A DNA stretch of 64,000 nt from Acetobacter garciniae. Lineage in GTDB: Bacteria > Pseudomonadota > Alphaproteobacteria > Acetobacterales > Acetobacteraceae. Where the stretch lies: NCBI RefSeq assembly GCF_017377735.1, contig NZ_JAFVMH010000002.1:496001-560000 (forward strand), given 5' to 3'. The notes beneath the pieces are model-generated. The model saw only the letters and a list, made by a program, of their open reading frames with translations. It was not told the origin of the DNA and made no database searches. This document shows positions 1-8,825 of this stretch, piece after piece; the stretch's first letter is position 1, and each line of letters opens with the position of its first letter. A program made the position numbers and the translations under genes.

Positions 1-937
1 TGCACAGATGCGGCACCTTGCGCGACAGGCCGTCGATATCGCGCATGCTGAACGGCACTTCGCCTTCATAGGCGGCGGCCAGCAGATGCAGCACCGTGTT
101 GGTGGACCCGCCCATGGCGATATCGACCGTCATGGCGTTTTCAAACGCCTTCATGGTGGCGATGCTGCGGGGCAGGGCGGTGGGGTCGTCCATTTCGTAA
201 TAGCGGCGGGCCAGGTCCACAATGCGGCGGCCCGCTTCCACGAACAGGCCGCGCCGGGCGGAATGGGTGGCCACCAGGCTGCCATTACCCGGCAGGGACA
301 GGCCCAGCGCTTCGGTCAGGCAGTTCATGGAATTGGCGGTGAACATGCCCGAGCAGGACCCGCAGGTGGGGCAGGCGGAACGTTCGATGCTCAGGGAATC
401 GGCATCGCTTACGGACGCACTGGCGGCTGCCACCATGGAGGTGACAAGGTCCACGCGCTGTTCGATATCGGCCAGCGTGACACGCCCGGCTTCCATCGGC
501 CCGCCGGAAACGAAAATGGTGGGAATGTTCAGCCGCATGGCCGCCATCAGCATGCCCGGGGTGATCTTGTCGCAGTTGCTGATGCAGACCAGCGCATCCG
601 CGCAGTGGGCGTTGCACATATATTCCACCGCATCGGCGATCAGCTCGCGCGAGGGCAGGCTGTACAGCATGCCGCCATGCCCCATGGCAATGCCGTCATC
701 CACCGCGATGGTATTGAATTCCCGCCCGATGCCGCCGGCTTCCTCGATGGCCTTGCAGACAAGCTGGCCCATGTCCTTGAGATGCACATGCCCGGGCACG
801 AACTGGGTGAACGAATTGGCGACCGCGATAATGGGCTTGCCGAAATCGGAATCCTTCAGGCCGGTCGCGCGCCACAGGCTGCGAGCACCTGCCATGTTGC
901 GCCCATGGGTTGTTGTGCGGGATCGGTAGGCGGGCAT
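1..937 (-). CDS. ilvD: Dihydroxy-acid dehydratase, N-terminal part (runs off the window)
   Basis: Dehydrates 2,3-dihydroxy-3-methylbutanoate and its isoleucine counterpart in branched-chain amino acid synthesis, in the cytoplasm, using an Fe-S cluster. Reading the minus strand from the ATG at 937 gives [19 protein letters not shown], then the family blocks [46 protein letters not shown] and [13 protein letters not shown], which carry the cluster and Mg ligands. About 312 codons are present, roughly half the usual length of about 615, and the remainder lies beyond base 1. The match to E. coli IlvD is close enough to separate it from the related phosphogluconate dehydratase. It is transcribed divergently from pstC. 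Confidence 0.96.
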   Translation of the reverse strand, partial: MPAYRSRTTTHGRNMAGARSLWRATGLKDSDFGKPIIAVANSFTQFVPGHVHLKDMGQLVCKAIEEAGGIGREFNTIAVDDGIAMGHGGMLYSLPSRELIADAVEYMCNAHCADALVCISNCDKITPGMLMAAMRLNIPTIFVSGGPMEAGRVTLADIEQRVDLVTSMVAAASASVSDADSLSIERSACPTCGSCSGMFTANSMNCLTEALGLSLPGNGSLVATHSARRGLFVEAGRRIVDLARRYYEMDDPTALPRSIATMKAFENAMTVDIAMGGSTNTVLHLLAAAYEGEVPFSMRDIDGLSRKVPHLC

Positions 938-1312
938 ACGGGTCTCTCTGCTTTGTTGGGCACCGGGCAATGAAGGGGTGCGGGACTGGGGCCGGGGTGT
1001 CCGGTCGGGCGGGGCCCTTTGTTATATTGGGCGTGCACACTACGCCACAATACGGCGGCTGTCAGGTCAGGATTGCACATGGCCCCCCTCGGGCCCCCAC
1101 CCTTGGTCGCACCCGGGGTCATATCTCCGCTCGCATCTCTGGCCGCTCGGGGGGCAAAGCCCCCGTAGCCACGGCGCACGCGGCCGGCTGAAGTGCTACA
1201 GTTTGATGATATTCGGGTCTAAACTCCTTCTTTGCGAGCCGTTTGTGTTGCAGGAGCGGCAGGGCTTTATTATTGCTCGGCATCCGGCTGAGAGTCCGGC
1301 AACGGAGAACAG
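938..1312. other. Intergenic region between divergent ilvD and pstC
   Basis: 375 bases without a convincing gene. It holds the candidate ilvD promoter, a GC hairpin (GGGGG-caaag-CCCCC near 1150-1164) and a single CTGTCA at 1059-1064 that could be half of a PhoB box, but the second half-site is missing. It must contain the pst operon promoter, which I could not place. Confidence 0.6.
1021..1050 (-). promoter_or_regulatory. Candidate sigma-70-type promoter for ilvD
   Basis: On the minus strand TTGTGG (1045-1050) and TATAAC (1021-1026) are separated by 18 bases, about 80 bases upstream of the ilvD start codon. Only the hexamers and spacing support this. Confidence 0.35.
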
Positions 1313-2299
1313 ATGGACGTTTCCGCAAGGCAGACGCTGCCCGCAACGCAAGAAGGCCCGCTGGTGGCCCGTAACCGAACAGGCGATCCGGCTTTCCGGA
1401 TCCTGGCGAGTGCCACCGGCATCGGTGTGCTGGTGATCATGGGGGCGATTATCGCCGTCATGGCCCGTGGCGGCTGGCGCGCCTTTGCCACTTTCGGGCC
1501 GGGTTTTCTCATTTCCGATGTCTGGAATCCCGTCACCCAGCATTTCGGGGCTGCGGCCCCTGTGTTCGGCACGCTTGTCAGCACCGCTTTGGCCCTGTTG
1601 CTTGCCGTGCCGCTGGCATTCGGCACGGCGTTCTGGCTGACCGCGCTGGCTCCCCCGGCTGCCGCATCCGCCATTGGCATGGCCGTGCAGCTTCTGGCGG
1701 CCGTGCCTTCGATCATTTTCGGCATGTGGGGGTTTTTCGTGATCGTGCCTCTGGTGGCGCATTACGTCCAGCCCACGGCGCGGCACCTGTTCGGCCACGT
1801 GCCCGGGCTTTCGGCCCTGGTGGCGGGGGCCCCCTTTGGCACCGGCCTGCTGACGGCGGCCTTCATCCTTGCGGTCATGATCACGCCCTCCATTACCGCG
1901 GTCATGCGTGACGTGTTCGCGTCCATGCCCACCGTGCTGCGCGAAAGCGGCTTCGGCCTGGGGGCCACACGGTGGGAGGTCATGCGCAACGTGGTGCTGC
2001 CGTGGTCCCGCCAGGGCATGGTGGGTGCCGTGGTGCTGGGCATGGGCCGCGCCATGGGCGAGACCATGGCCGTCACCTTCGTGATCGGGGACAGCAACCA
2101 TATCGGCTGGTCGCTGTTCGCCCCGGCCAACACCATTGCCTCGCTCATCGCGCTGGAATTTCCTGAAAGCCCGGCAGGCAGTCTCAAGCTGGCATCCCTT
2201 CTCGCCCTTGGGGCCATTCTCATGGCGATTTCGTTCATAACCCTCTGGTTCTCGCGCTGGCTGCTGGCCCGGGGCGACAAGGCGGGGCGTTCGGCATGA
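1313..2299 (+). CDS. pstC: Phosphate ABC transporter permease PstC
   Basis: One of the two inner-membrane permeases of the high-affinity phosphate importer. The 328-residue protein has several hydrophobic segments (about 33-53, 80-105, 115-140, 180-200, 245-265 and 290-315). It carries the permease EAA-type loop around residues 200-235 (TVLRESGFGLGATRWEVM, then GMGRAMGETMAV), which docks on the ATPase PstB. Its TGA overlaps the pstA ATG (ATGA at 2296-2299), so the two are translationally coupled. The usual upstream substrate-binding gene pstS is absent from this locus. Confidence 0.93.
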   Translation: MDVSARQTLPATQEGPLVARNRTGDPAFRILASATGIGVLVIMGAIIAVMARGGWRAFATFGPGFLISDVWNPVTQHFGAAAPVFGTLVSTALALLLAVPLAFGTAFWLTALAPPAAASAIGMAVQLLAAVPSIIFGMWGFFVIVPLVAHYVQPTARHLFGHVPGLSALVAGAPFGTGLLTAAFILAVMITPSITAVMRDVFASMPTVLRESGFGLGATRWEVMRNVVLPWSRQGMVGAVVLGMGRAMGETMAVTFVIGDSNHIGWSLFAPANTIASLIALEFPESPAGSLKLASLLALGAILMAISFITLWFSRWLLARGDKAGRSA

Positions 2300-3177
2300 C
2301 CTCTTCCTCCTCCCCCTCCCTCATGCGGGCGGACCGCTCGGCGGCCCTTCTGCTACGTCGGCGCATGATGGACCGGCTGGCCACAGCGCTGAGCTGGCTC
2401 GCCATGATTGTCGTGGTATGCATGCTGGGCTCCATCCTGTGGTCCCTGCTCAGCAACGGTGTCGGCGGGCTGAGCCTGCACCTGTTCACCCGGTCCATGG
2501 CCCCCCCGGGGCAGGATGGCGGGCTGGCCAATGCCATTGTGGGCAGTATCCTGCAGACCGGGCTTGCCATCCTGCTGGGCGCACCGGCGGGGCTGCTGAC
2601 AGGGATCTACCTGGCCGAATATGGCCGCACCAGCCCGCTGGCCCAGGCCGTGCGCTTTGTCTCGGACATGCTGCTTTCGGCTCCTTCGATCCTGGTCGGG
2701 CTGTTCATCTACATGGTGCTGGTGGCGACACTGGGCCATTTTTCCGGCCTTGCCGGGGCGGTGGCGCTGGCGATCCTGGCCATGCCGATCGTGGTCCGCA
2801 CGACGGAGGACATGCTGCGCCTTGTCCCCGTGGCCATGCGTGAGGCGGCAATTGCGCTGGGTGCCCCCAAATGGCGGGTTATCCTGTTCATCTGCCTGCG
2901 GGCCGCGCGCGGCGGGGTCATGACCGGAATCCTGCTTGCGGTGGCCCGCGTGGCGGGGGAGACAGCGCCCCTTCTGTTCACATCGCTTGGCAATTCCGAA
3001 TGGTCGCTCGACATGGGGCGGCCCATGGCCAGCCTGCCCGTGGCGATCTACCAATATGCCGGGTCCGCCTACCAGGACTGGATGCAGCAGGCCTGGACCG
3101 GCGCGCTGCTGGTGACCGTGGGCGTGCTGATTATCAATATCGTGGTACGGGTGGGAACCCGTGGAGGACGGACATGA
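2296..3177 (+). CDS. pstA: Phosphate ABC transporter permease PstA
   Basis: Second inner-membrane permease of the Pst importer; 293 residues, the family's usual size. Hydrophobic helices are visible near 30-55, 85-110, 120-160, 205-230 and 265-285. The cytoplasmic coupling loop reads [19 protein letters not shown], followed by [13 protein letters not shown], both typical of PstA. The start overlaps the pstC stop and the end overlaps the pstB start (ATGA at 3174-3177), consistent with one polycistronic mRNA. Confidence 0.93.
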   Translation: MTSSSSPSLMRADRSAALLLRRRMMDRLATALSWLAMIVVVCMLGSILWSLLSNGVGGLSLHLFTRSMAPPGQDGGLANAIVGSILQTGLAILLGAPAGLLTGIYLAEYGRTSPLAQAVRFVSDMLLSAPSILVGLFIYMVLVATLGHFSGLAGAVALAILAMPIVVRTTEDMLRLVPVAMREAAIALGAPKWRVILFICLRAARGGVMTGILLAVARVAGETAPLLFTSLGNSEWSLDMGRPMASLPVAIYQYAGSAYQDWMQQAWTGALLVTVGVLIINIVVRVGTRGGRT

Positions 3178-4070
3178 ACCCAAGCGTCCAGAACACCGGG
3201 GTCCAGACCGGACCGACAACCCAGGCCGCCCCCGGCCCAGCCCTGACCGAAGGTGGAAACAGAGCCATGGCCAGCACCGCCCCCGACAGCCTGATGACCC
3301 CTGCGGACCGCCAGGCGCCGACCGCGATCGCCGTGCGGGACCTGAATTTCTATTACGGCACGTCGCACGCGCTGCACGATATCTCGCTCGCTTTTCCCGC
3401 GCGCAGTGTCACGGGCATGATCGGGCCTTCGGGCTGCGGCAAGTCCACCCTGCTGCGCGTGCTCAACCGGATGTACGACCTCTACCCCGGCCAGCGCGCC
3501 ACGGGGGAGGTGATCTTCGACAACCAGAATATCCTGGCCCCGGGCATAGATGTGAACGTGCTGCGTTCACGCGTGGGCATGGTGTTCCAGAAGCCCACGC
3601 CTTTTCCCATGTCGATCTACGACAACATCGCGTTTGGCATCCGGCTGCATGAACGTGTCTCCCGCTCGGAAATGGATGGCCGGGTAGAGGACGCCTTGCG
3701 TCGCGTCGCCCTGTGGGCGGAGGTCCAGGACCGGCTGAACAGCTCGGCCACGGCCCTTTCGGGCGGGCAGCAGCAGCGCCTGTGCATTGCCCGCACCATT
3801 GCCGTGCGGCCGGAAGTGATTTTGCTCGACGAACCCACAAGTGCGCTCGACCCGGTTTCCACCGCCCGGATCGAGGAACTGCTCGACGAGCTGAAAACCG
3901 AATTCACCATCGCCATCGTCACCCACAACATGCAGCAGGCCGCCCGCTGCGCCGATCAGGTGGCGTTCTTCTACATGGGCCGCCTGGTGGAAGTGGACAG
4001 CACCCCGCGCATGTTCACCGCCCCCAAGGAAAAGCAGACGCAGGACTATATTACAGGCCGGTTTGGCTAA
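3174..4070 (+). CDS. pstB: Phosphate ABC transporter ATP-binding protein PstB
   Basis: ATPase that powers the PstCA channel. Walker A is GPSGCGKST (about 84-92), the signature is LSGGQQQRL, Walker B is VILLDEP and the switch histidine lies in IVTHNMQQA. From the coupled ATG at 3174 the protein is 298 residues, with about 45 extra N-terminal residues rich in Thr, Pro and Ala. An internal ATG at 3267, preceded by AAGGTGG, would give 267 residues, nearer the family norm of about 255, so the true start is uncertain. Confidence 0.93.
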   Translation: MNPSVQNTGVQTGPTTQAAPGPALTEGGNRAMASTAPDSLMTPADRQAPTAIAVRDLNFYYGTSHALHDISLAFPARSVTGMIGPSGCGKSTLLRVLNRMYDLYPGQRATGEVIFDNQNILAPGIDVNVLRSRVGMVFQKPTPFPMSIYDNIAFGIRLHERVSRSEMDGRVEDALRRVALWAEVQDRLNSSATALSGGQQQRLCIARTIAVRPEVILLDEPTSALDPVSTARIEELLDELKTEFTIAIVTHNMQQAARCADQVAFFYMGRLVEVDSTPRMFTAPKEKQTQDYITGRFG

Positions 4071-4110
4071 GCATCGTCACCGTCTCGGACCAGCCAGGAA
4101 AGGCAGCGCC

Positions 4111-4830
4111 ATGGGCAACGAACCCGCACACACCATTACCCGTTACGACCAGGAACTGGAAAGCCTGCGCGGCATTGTCGCCCGCATGGGCGGGCTGGTG
4201 GAACGCCAGACCGCCCAAGCCGTCGCCGCCGTGGTGGACCAGAACGAGGACGCCGCACGCGAACCCCCGATGCTGGACCCCGAGGTGGACACGCTGGAAC
4301 GCGAAGCCGAACAGCTTGCCATCCGTATCCTGGCCCTGCGCGCGCCCATGGCGGTGGATCTGCGCCAGATCGTGGCGGTGCTGAAAATGAGCGGCGACCT
4401 GGAGCGGATCGGGGATTACGCATCTTCCATCGCCCGTCGCGCCCTGAAGGTGGAACCGCTCGACGGCGCGCTGTCCTTTTCAGCCTTGCGCGCCATGGGC
4501 CGCTTGGTGCAGGAAAACCTGCACCGCGCGGTGGAGGCCATGGTCGAGAACGACGCCGAGCGCGCCAAGGAAGTCTGGAACGCAGATACGGCGGTGGATG
4601 AGCTTTACACCACCATGTTCCGTGAACTGGTCACCTACATGATGGAGGACCCGCGCAATATCGGCCCGTGCATCCATCTGCTGTTCGTGGCCAAGAACCT
4701 GGAGCGGATCGGAGACCACGCCACCAACATTGCCGAGCGTGTCTATTACGCCGTTACGGGGGAAATGCTGCCCTCCGAACGCCCGCGTGGCGGGGAAGCG
4801 GCCAAAAAGCCTGCATCCCAGGGGGAATAG
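4111..4830 (+). CDS. phoU: Phosphate transport regulator PhoU
   Basis: Helical-bundle protein that ties Pst transporter activity to PhoR/PhoB signalling and limits phosphate uptake. The ATG at 4111 follows AGGAAAGG and gives 239 residues, the usual PhoU length; an upstream in-frame start is less likely. Two PhoU repeats are visible, each with the metal-binding pattern: MSGDLERIGDYASSIARR and AKNLERIGDHATNIAERV. It is the last gene of pstC-A-B-phoU; no phoB or phoR follows. The palindromic element at 4883-4968 lies just downstream and probably ends the transcript. Confidence 0.94.
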   Translation: MGNEPAHTITRYDQELESLRGIVARMGGLVERQTAQAVAAVVDQNEDAAREPPMLDPEVDTLEREAEQLAIRILALRAPMAVDLRQIVAVLKMSGDLERIGDYASSIARRALKVEPLDGALSFSALRAMGRLVQENLHRAVEAMVENDAERAKEVWNADTAVDELYTTMFRELVTYMMEDPRNIGPCIHLLFVAKNLERIGDHATNIAERVYYAVTGEMLPSERPRGGEAAKKPASQGE

Positions 4831-4882
4831 GGGCGCGGGCTCTGGTGGCCGCTGGTTCAGTGCAATGCATTGACAAAAAAGG

Positions 4883-4968
4883 ATAAAAAGTTTTTGGGTG
4901 TCGCCTTTTTTCAAAAAGGCGGCATCTTTCTGAAGCTTTTTGAAAAAAGCTTCACCAAAAACTTTTAT
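4883..4968. repeat. AT-rich nested palindromic repeat, copy 1
   Basis: An 86-base element at the junction of convergent phoU and the NAD(P)-binding gene. The outer arms ATAAAAAGTTTTTGG (4883-4897) and CCAAAAACTTTTAT (4955-4968) enclose two hairpins: GCCTTTTTTCAAAAAGGC (4903-4920), and TGAAGCTTTTTG pairing with AAAAAAGCTTCA (4931-4954). It is nearly the reverse complement of the element at 24156-24239. The position and the T tracts on both strands suggest a bidirectional terminator, and the dispersed copies suggest a genomic repeat family. Confidence 0.85.
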
Positions 4969-4981
4969 GACTTTGCTGGCT

Positions 4982-5902
4982 CTATCGGGACTGAAAAGTC
5001 CGGGCCAGGCCGTCTTCCAGCCCGATCGGGGTAATGCCCAGGCTCTCGCGCATCGGGGCGATATCGAACGCCTTGTCTTCCATCAGGCGGCGTATTTCAT
5101 CCGCCCCGATCCGGGGCAGGAAAGGGATGAACGGGGTTACGCGCGCGGCCAGTTGCAGCAGGGCTACGGGCAGGCTGACAAACGGCCGGGGCCGCAGCCC
5201 GGCGGCCTGGCCGACCAGCGTTACGAACTGCTTGTAGGACACCGCATCCCGCCCCGCGATCACGATGGAGCGCGGGCCGGACCAGGGCGCGTTCAGTGCG
5301 GCCAGAACACACGCCGTCACGTCACCCTGCCAGATAGGCTGCACCAGCGCCCTGCCGCCACCAGGCAGGGGTACCACCGGCAGCCAGCGCAGCAGGGCGG
5401 CCAGACGCTGCACGTTGTTTTCGCCCTGCGCGCCGTAAATCATGCTCGGGTGCAAGATGGCGCCCGGTCGCCCGGATTCCAGCAAGGCCCGTTCCCCCAG
5501 CAGAACCCCGTTGCCATGGGCATCGGGCCAGCGGGTGAACTTGCGGGTGCTGCCCAGCCCGATCAGGCGGGCATGGGCGGGGGCCGCCTTCAGTACGGCG
5601 GGAATATGTCGCGCATGGGCCGTGCAGATGATCCGGCTCGCATCGGCCAGGGCTGCCTGCAAGGCCGCTTGCGGGCCTGTCAGATCCGCCACCCGCACCT
5701 GCGCGACGGGGGCGCCCGCGCCAGCAGATCCAGTGCCAGGTCCGTTGGCGGCCAGGCGGGCGGCATTACGCACCACGGCCACCACCGGCGTGCCTTGGGC
5801 CGCAAGGGCTGCGCATATCGCCCGGCCTGACCGCCCCGAAGCCCCGATGACATGCACGGGGGCTGCGGAACCGCCCCCTGCGGTGTCACGATCAGCGGAC
5901 AC
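4982..5902 (-). CDS. NAD(P)-binding Rossmann-fold protein (NmrA / complex I NDUFA9-like)
   Basis: A 306-residue protein with the extended-SDR nucleotide-binding loop VIGASGRSGRAI (about 18-29) and the strand/turn pattern of NmrA-like and NDUFA9-like proteins (IGLGSTRKF, HPSMIYG, VQPIWQGDVTACV). The catalytic YxxxK of true epimerases is not obvious, so binding or regulation is as likely as catalysis, and the substrate is unknown. It starts at a GTG that overlaps the end of the upstream AsmA-like gene by 11 bases, indicating coupling. It ends at the palindromic repeat shared with phoU. Confidence 0.75.
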   Translation of the reverse strand: MSADRDTAGGGSAAPVHVIGASGRSGRAICAALAAQGTPVVAVVRNAARLAANGPGTGSAGAGAPVAQVRVADLTGPQAALQAALADASRIICTAHARHIPAVLKAAPAHARLIGLGSTRKFTRWPDAHGNGVLLGERALLESGRPGAILHPSMIYGAQGENNVQRLAALLRWLPVVPLPGGGRALVQPIWQGDVTACVLAALNAPWSGPRSIVIAGRDAVSYKQFVTLVGQAAGLRPRPFVSLPVALLQLAARVTPFIPFLPRIGADEIRRLMEDKAFDIAPMRESLGITPIGLEDGLARTFQSR

Positions 5903-7373
5903 TCAGCCCGATCCGCTCGGCCATCTCGGGTGTGGTGCCCACGGCCCCAATGGCTGCGATAACGCCAAAGAGCGGCAAAGGCTGGGGCGGGTGCACGTCC
6001 AGCTCAAGCGGTCCGTTCTCGGGATGGGTGAGAAAATCCACGATATGGTCCAGCGCCGTAGGGGGCTGCGGCGCGGCGGGGGTGGCTTGCGGCACATCGG
6101 CAGGCGGCGGGGCGGGAAGGGCGGCATGCCTGCCTTTCTTCCCCTTGCGCCCTTTTGCCGGTTCGGGGGCCGGTGGTGGCGGGGCCGGGGCTGCCGCCTG
6201 CGGGGCCGGGCCGCGCAGGCTGGCCAGAACAGCCTGCACCGTTGTCCCTTGTGCGGTGGCGATGGCCTGCAACGCCTTGGGCACAAGCCCGTGGTCCACA
6301 TAGGTCAGGGTCAGGGCAATGACCTGCATATCCGGGCTGGCGCTTGTCAGCACCGAGGTGGAGGAGGCCTGCGAAAAATCGCCATGCAGGTGCATATGGC
6401 CCATGTCCGGCGAATCGAGGCTCAGCTCATCCACATGCAGGCCGCCGGTCTTGAGGTCATGCGTGTCGTTCAGCACCAGCGCCCCATGGAAATGGTCATA
6501 GCCCAGCAGCGTCAGCCAGCCCAGGTTGGGAATGCTCGGCCACAGTTCCAGCCCCTGCGCGCTGGAAACTTCGGTTTCCGCCGTGGCGGTGCGGTTGGCA
6601 TGCGAAAGCAGGTGCTCGATCCTGAGCAGCGGTGTGGGGCCGCTGATGGCAAGCTGGCGGATATCGATATCGCGCCCGCCGGTCAGGGGGGTGTAGGGCG
6701 TACCGTCGGACAGGTTGCGATACAGCCCCGCCAGGTCCACGCCGTCCACCGTAATGGTTTTTGCCGTGACATGGCGCGATGCCGCATCGTCCGTTGCCAG
6801 GGCCACGTTATCGGCCTGCAGGTGTGAGAACTCGCCCGCGCCGAAATCCGTCATGGTGAGGGTTGTCGCGGAAATATCGGATTGCAGGCTGCTGACAAAC
6901 CCATGCAGCCTGCTGGCCTGCGCCTTGCCGATGCTGATGGACTGCGCGGCCGCGGCCTGGGGTCCGTCATAGGTGCTGCCATCGGTCATGCGCGCGGGCA
7001 GGATCACGTTGTCCATGTCCAGCCTGTCCAGGCGCAGGCTGCCCGACGGATCGGCCAACTGGAAATTGCGAAAGCTCAGGTGCCGGATATGCGAAGCACC
7101 GTCCTCGTTCGTGTCGGGCTTGGTCAGTTCGGCCGTGTCGGCCGTTATGGTTTCAGGCCCCTGGCGGAACACAAGGTTCGTGAATTCCAGGCTGCGGCCC
7201 AGCAGGCCGGGGCGCGCCTTGGCGTAGGTCAGCGAGGCATCGGGCCCCAGCGCTTCCTTGAAATGGGCAAGCCCGGTATCGAGCATGACATGTTCGGCAT
7301 GGCGCGTGCCCAGCCAGCCAATGCCGCCCAGAAGCCCGATGCCGCACACCATGAAAAGGACGTTTTTTTTCAA
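5892..7373 (-). CDS. AsmA-like exported protein of unknown function
   Basis: About 493 residues. From a TTG at 7373 (AGGATCC upstream) the protein begins with a basic patch and a single hydrophobic segment (LKKNVLFMVCGIGLLGGIGW), consistent with an inner-membrane anchor or uncleaved signal. A later ATG at 7352 and an earlier start at 7490 are possible. The body is a run of beta-strand repeats (phrases such as LRLDRLDMDNV, HVTAKTITVDGVDL, GGLHVDELSLDSP) resembling AsmA/DUF945-type periplasmic proteins. Residues around 395-440 form an Ala/Pro linker with a basic GRKGKKGRH patch. It is coupled to the downstream NAD(P)-binding gene. The family call is structural impression only. Confidence 0.55.
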   Translation of the reverse strand: MKKNVLFMVCGIGLLGGIGWLGTRHAEHVMLDTGLAHFKEALGPDASLTYAKARPGLLGRSLEFTNLVFRQGPETITADTAELTKPDTNEDGASHIRHLSFRNFQLADPSGSLRLDRLDMDNVILPARMTDGSTYDGPQAAAAQSISIGKAQASRLHGFVSSLQSDISATTLTMTDFGAGEFSHLQADNVALATDDAASRHVTAKTITVDGVDLAGLYRNLSDGTPYTPLTGGRDIDIRQLAISGPTPLLRIEHLLSHANRTATAETEVSSAQGLELWPSIPNLGWLTLLGYDHFHGALVLNDTHDLKTGGLHVDELSLDSPDMGHMHLHGDFSQASSTSVLTSASPDMQVIALTLTYVDHGLVPKALQAIATAQGTTVQAVLASLRGPAPQAAAPAPPPPAPEPAKGRKGKKGRHAALPAPPPADVPQATPAAPQPPTALDHIVDFLTHPENGPLELDVHPPQPLPLFGVIAAIGAVGTTPEMAERIGLSVR

Positions 7374-7504
7374 CCCACGAGGATCCTGCTGTTCAGCCTT
7401 CGTACAAGCTTTAGTGCATGGCCGATGCGCAGGCAAGCGGCGATGCGGTAATATGTTACCTGACAAAAATAGCCAGAAAATAACGCCCATAACGGCAAAA
7501 GTGC

Positions 7505-7533
7505 TTGACTGGGACCATCGCGCGCAGCATAAC
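7505..7533 (+). promoter_or_regulatory. Sigma-70-type promoter of rplM-rpsI
   Basis: TTGACT (7505-7510) and CATAAC (7528-7533) are separated by exactly 17 bases, 42 bases before the rplM start. This is a strong arrangement, as expected for a ribosomal-protein operon. Confidence 0.7.
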
Positions 7534-7574
7534 GCGCCATCAATTACGTAACTGTCCTAAATGGAATCAGTCTC

Positions 7575-8051
7575 ATGAAGACCACCCTCTCGCTGAAACC
7601 CGCGGAGGTGACGAAGAACTGGATCCTGATCGATGCCGAAGGCCTCGCTCTTGGTCGTCTTGCTGTCATCATCGCCCAGCGCCTGCGCGGCAAGCACAAG
7701 CCCCAGTTTACTCCGCATGTCGATTGCGGCGACCATGTCGTCGTCATCAATGCCGAGAAAGTGGCGCTGAGCGGCCGCAAGGCCGAGCAGAAGCTGTTTC
7801 ACTACCACACCGGCTATGCTGGCGGTATCAAGACCCGCACCGTCAGGCAGCGGCTTGAAGGCAACCAGCCCGGTCACCTGGTCGAAAAAGCTGTCGAGCG
7901 CATGATCACGCGCGGCCCGCTCCAGCGCCAGCAGATGCGCAACCTGCATGTCTATGCCGGTGGCGAACATCCGCATGGCGGCCAGAATCCACAGATGCTC
8001 GATGTTGCGGCCATGAACCGCAAGAACGTCGTTAACGCGCAGAAGGGCTGA
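7575..8051 (+). CDS. rplM: 50S ribosomal protein L13
   Basis: Early-assembling protein of the large ribosomal subunit that binds 23S rRNA. The 158-residue sequence has the L13 blocks [46 protein letters not shown] and [20 protein letters not shown]. The start follows an AGTCTC-type leader and is the only ATG consistent with the family. It forms the standard pair with rpsI, five bases downstream. Confidence 0.98.
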   Translation: MKTTLSLKPAEVTKNWILIDAEGLALGRLAVIIAQRLRGKHKPQFTPHVDCGDHVVVINAEKVALSGRKAEQKLFHYHTGYAGGIKTRTVRQRLEGNQPGHLVEKAVERMITRGPLQRQQMRNLHVYAGGEHPHGGQNPQMLDVAAMNRKNVVNAQKG

Positions 8052-8056
8052 GTACC

Positions 8057-8545
8057 ATGTCTGAAACTCAGGAACGTACAGGCACCCTGGCCGATCTGAA
8101 GACCGTGGCCCCGGTGGTTTCCGCCGATGCCCCGGTTTACGAAGCCAAGCGCGACGCGCAGGGCCGCTCCTATGCCACGGGTCGCCGCAAGGACGCGGTT
8201 GCCCGCGTCTGGATCAAGCCGGGCAAGGGCGAGATCACGGTCAACGGCCGTCCTGTCGTGCAGTATTTCGCGCGCCCCGTGCTGCGCATGCTGCTGACCC
8301 AGCCCTTCCTCGTCTCCGATCGTTACAACCAGTTCGACGTGGTCTGCACCGTGACCGGTGGCGGTCTGTCCGGCCAGGCCGGCGCAGTGCGCCACGGGAT
8401 CAGCCGCGCGCTGACCTATTACGAACCGGAACTGCGCAGCATTCTCAAGGCTGCCGGCTTCCTGACGCGTGATTCCCGTCAGGTCGAACGTAAGAAATAC
8501 GGTCGCGCTAAGGCTCGTCGTTCCTTCCAGTTCAGCAAGCGCTGA
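8057..8545 (+). CDS. rpsI: 30S ribosomal protein S9
   Basis: Small-subunit protein whose basic C-terminal tail reaches the P-site tRNA. The core blocks [48 protein letters not shown] and the tail [17 protein letters not shown] are all present. At 162 residues it has an N-terminal extension of about 35 residues relative to E. coli S9, as is common in alphaproteobacteria. It is cotranscribed with rplM and ends at the strong hairpin at 8573-8607. Confidence 0.98.
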   Translation: MSETQERTGTLADLKTVAPVVSADAPVYEAKRDAQGRSYATGRRKDAVARVWIKPGKGEITVNGRPVVQYFARPVLRMLLTQPFLVSDRYNQFDVVCTVTGGGLSGQAGAVRHGISRALTYYEPELRSILKAAGFLTRDSRQVERKKYGRAKARRSFQFSKR

Positions 8546-8572
8546 TCTGCAGGAATACGCAATGCCGTTCAG

Positions 8573-8607
8573 AAAAGGGCGGGGGAGCGATGCTCCCCCG
8601 CCCTTTT
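8573..8607 (+). terminator. Rho-independent terminator of rplM-rpsI
   Basis: A perfect 16-base inverted repeat with a 3-base loop: AAAAGGGCGGGGGAGC (8573-8588), GAT, then GCTCCCCCGCCCTTTT (8592-8607). It begins 27 bases after the rpsI stop and ends in a short T run. Confidence 0.9.
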
Positions 8608-8722
8608 CGTATGTGCCCTTTTTGATCCCGATCCCCACCTTCGCCGATCCGTGGCAACCTTCCGGTATGTCCCAGGGAACGTTGCCAGGGTTCGAGCACA
8701 ACCTCCGAAAACAACCGGGTTT

Positions 8723-8744
8723 CCAAAGGGCGATTGCCCTTTGG
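8723..8744 (-). terminator. Candidate hairpin downstream of the S10 peptidase gene
   Basis: CCAAAGGGC, GATT, GCCCTTTGG forms a 9-base stem with a 4-base loop about 80 bases beyond the stop codon of the minus-strand peptidase gene. No T run follows, so termination here is only possible. Confidence 0.3.
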
Positions 8745-8825
8745 TGGGTCAAGGGCAAAGCCTCTGAAAGCTGCCCGCAACCTCACCTTCCTGCCTGCCG
8801 ACGGGCGCGGCAGCAGCAGGCGGCA

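Noticed and set aside
1059..1064. CTGTCA as a possible PhoB box for the pst operon
   Set aside because: Only one half-site is present; the second CTGTCA expected 11 bases later is missing.
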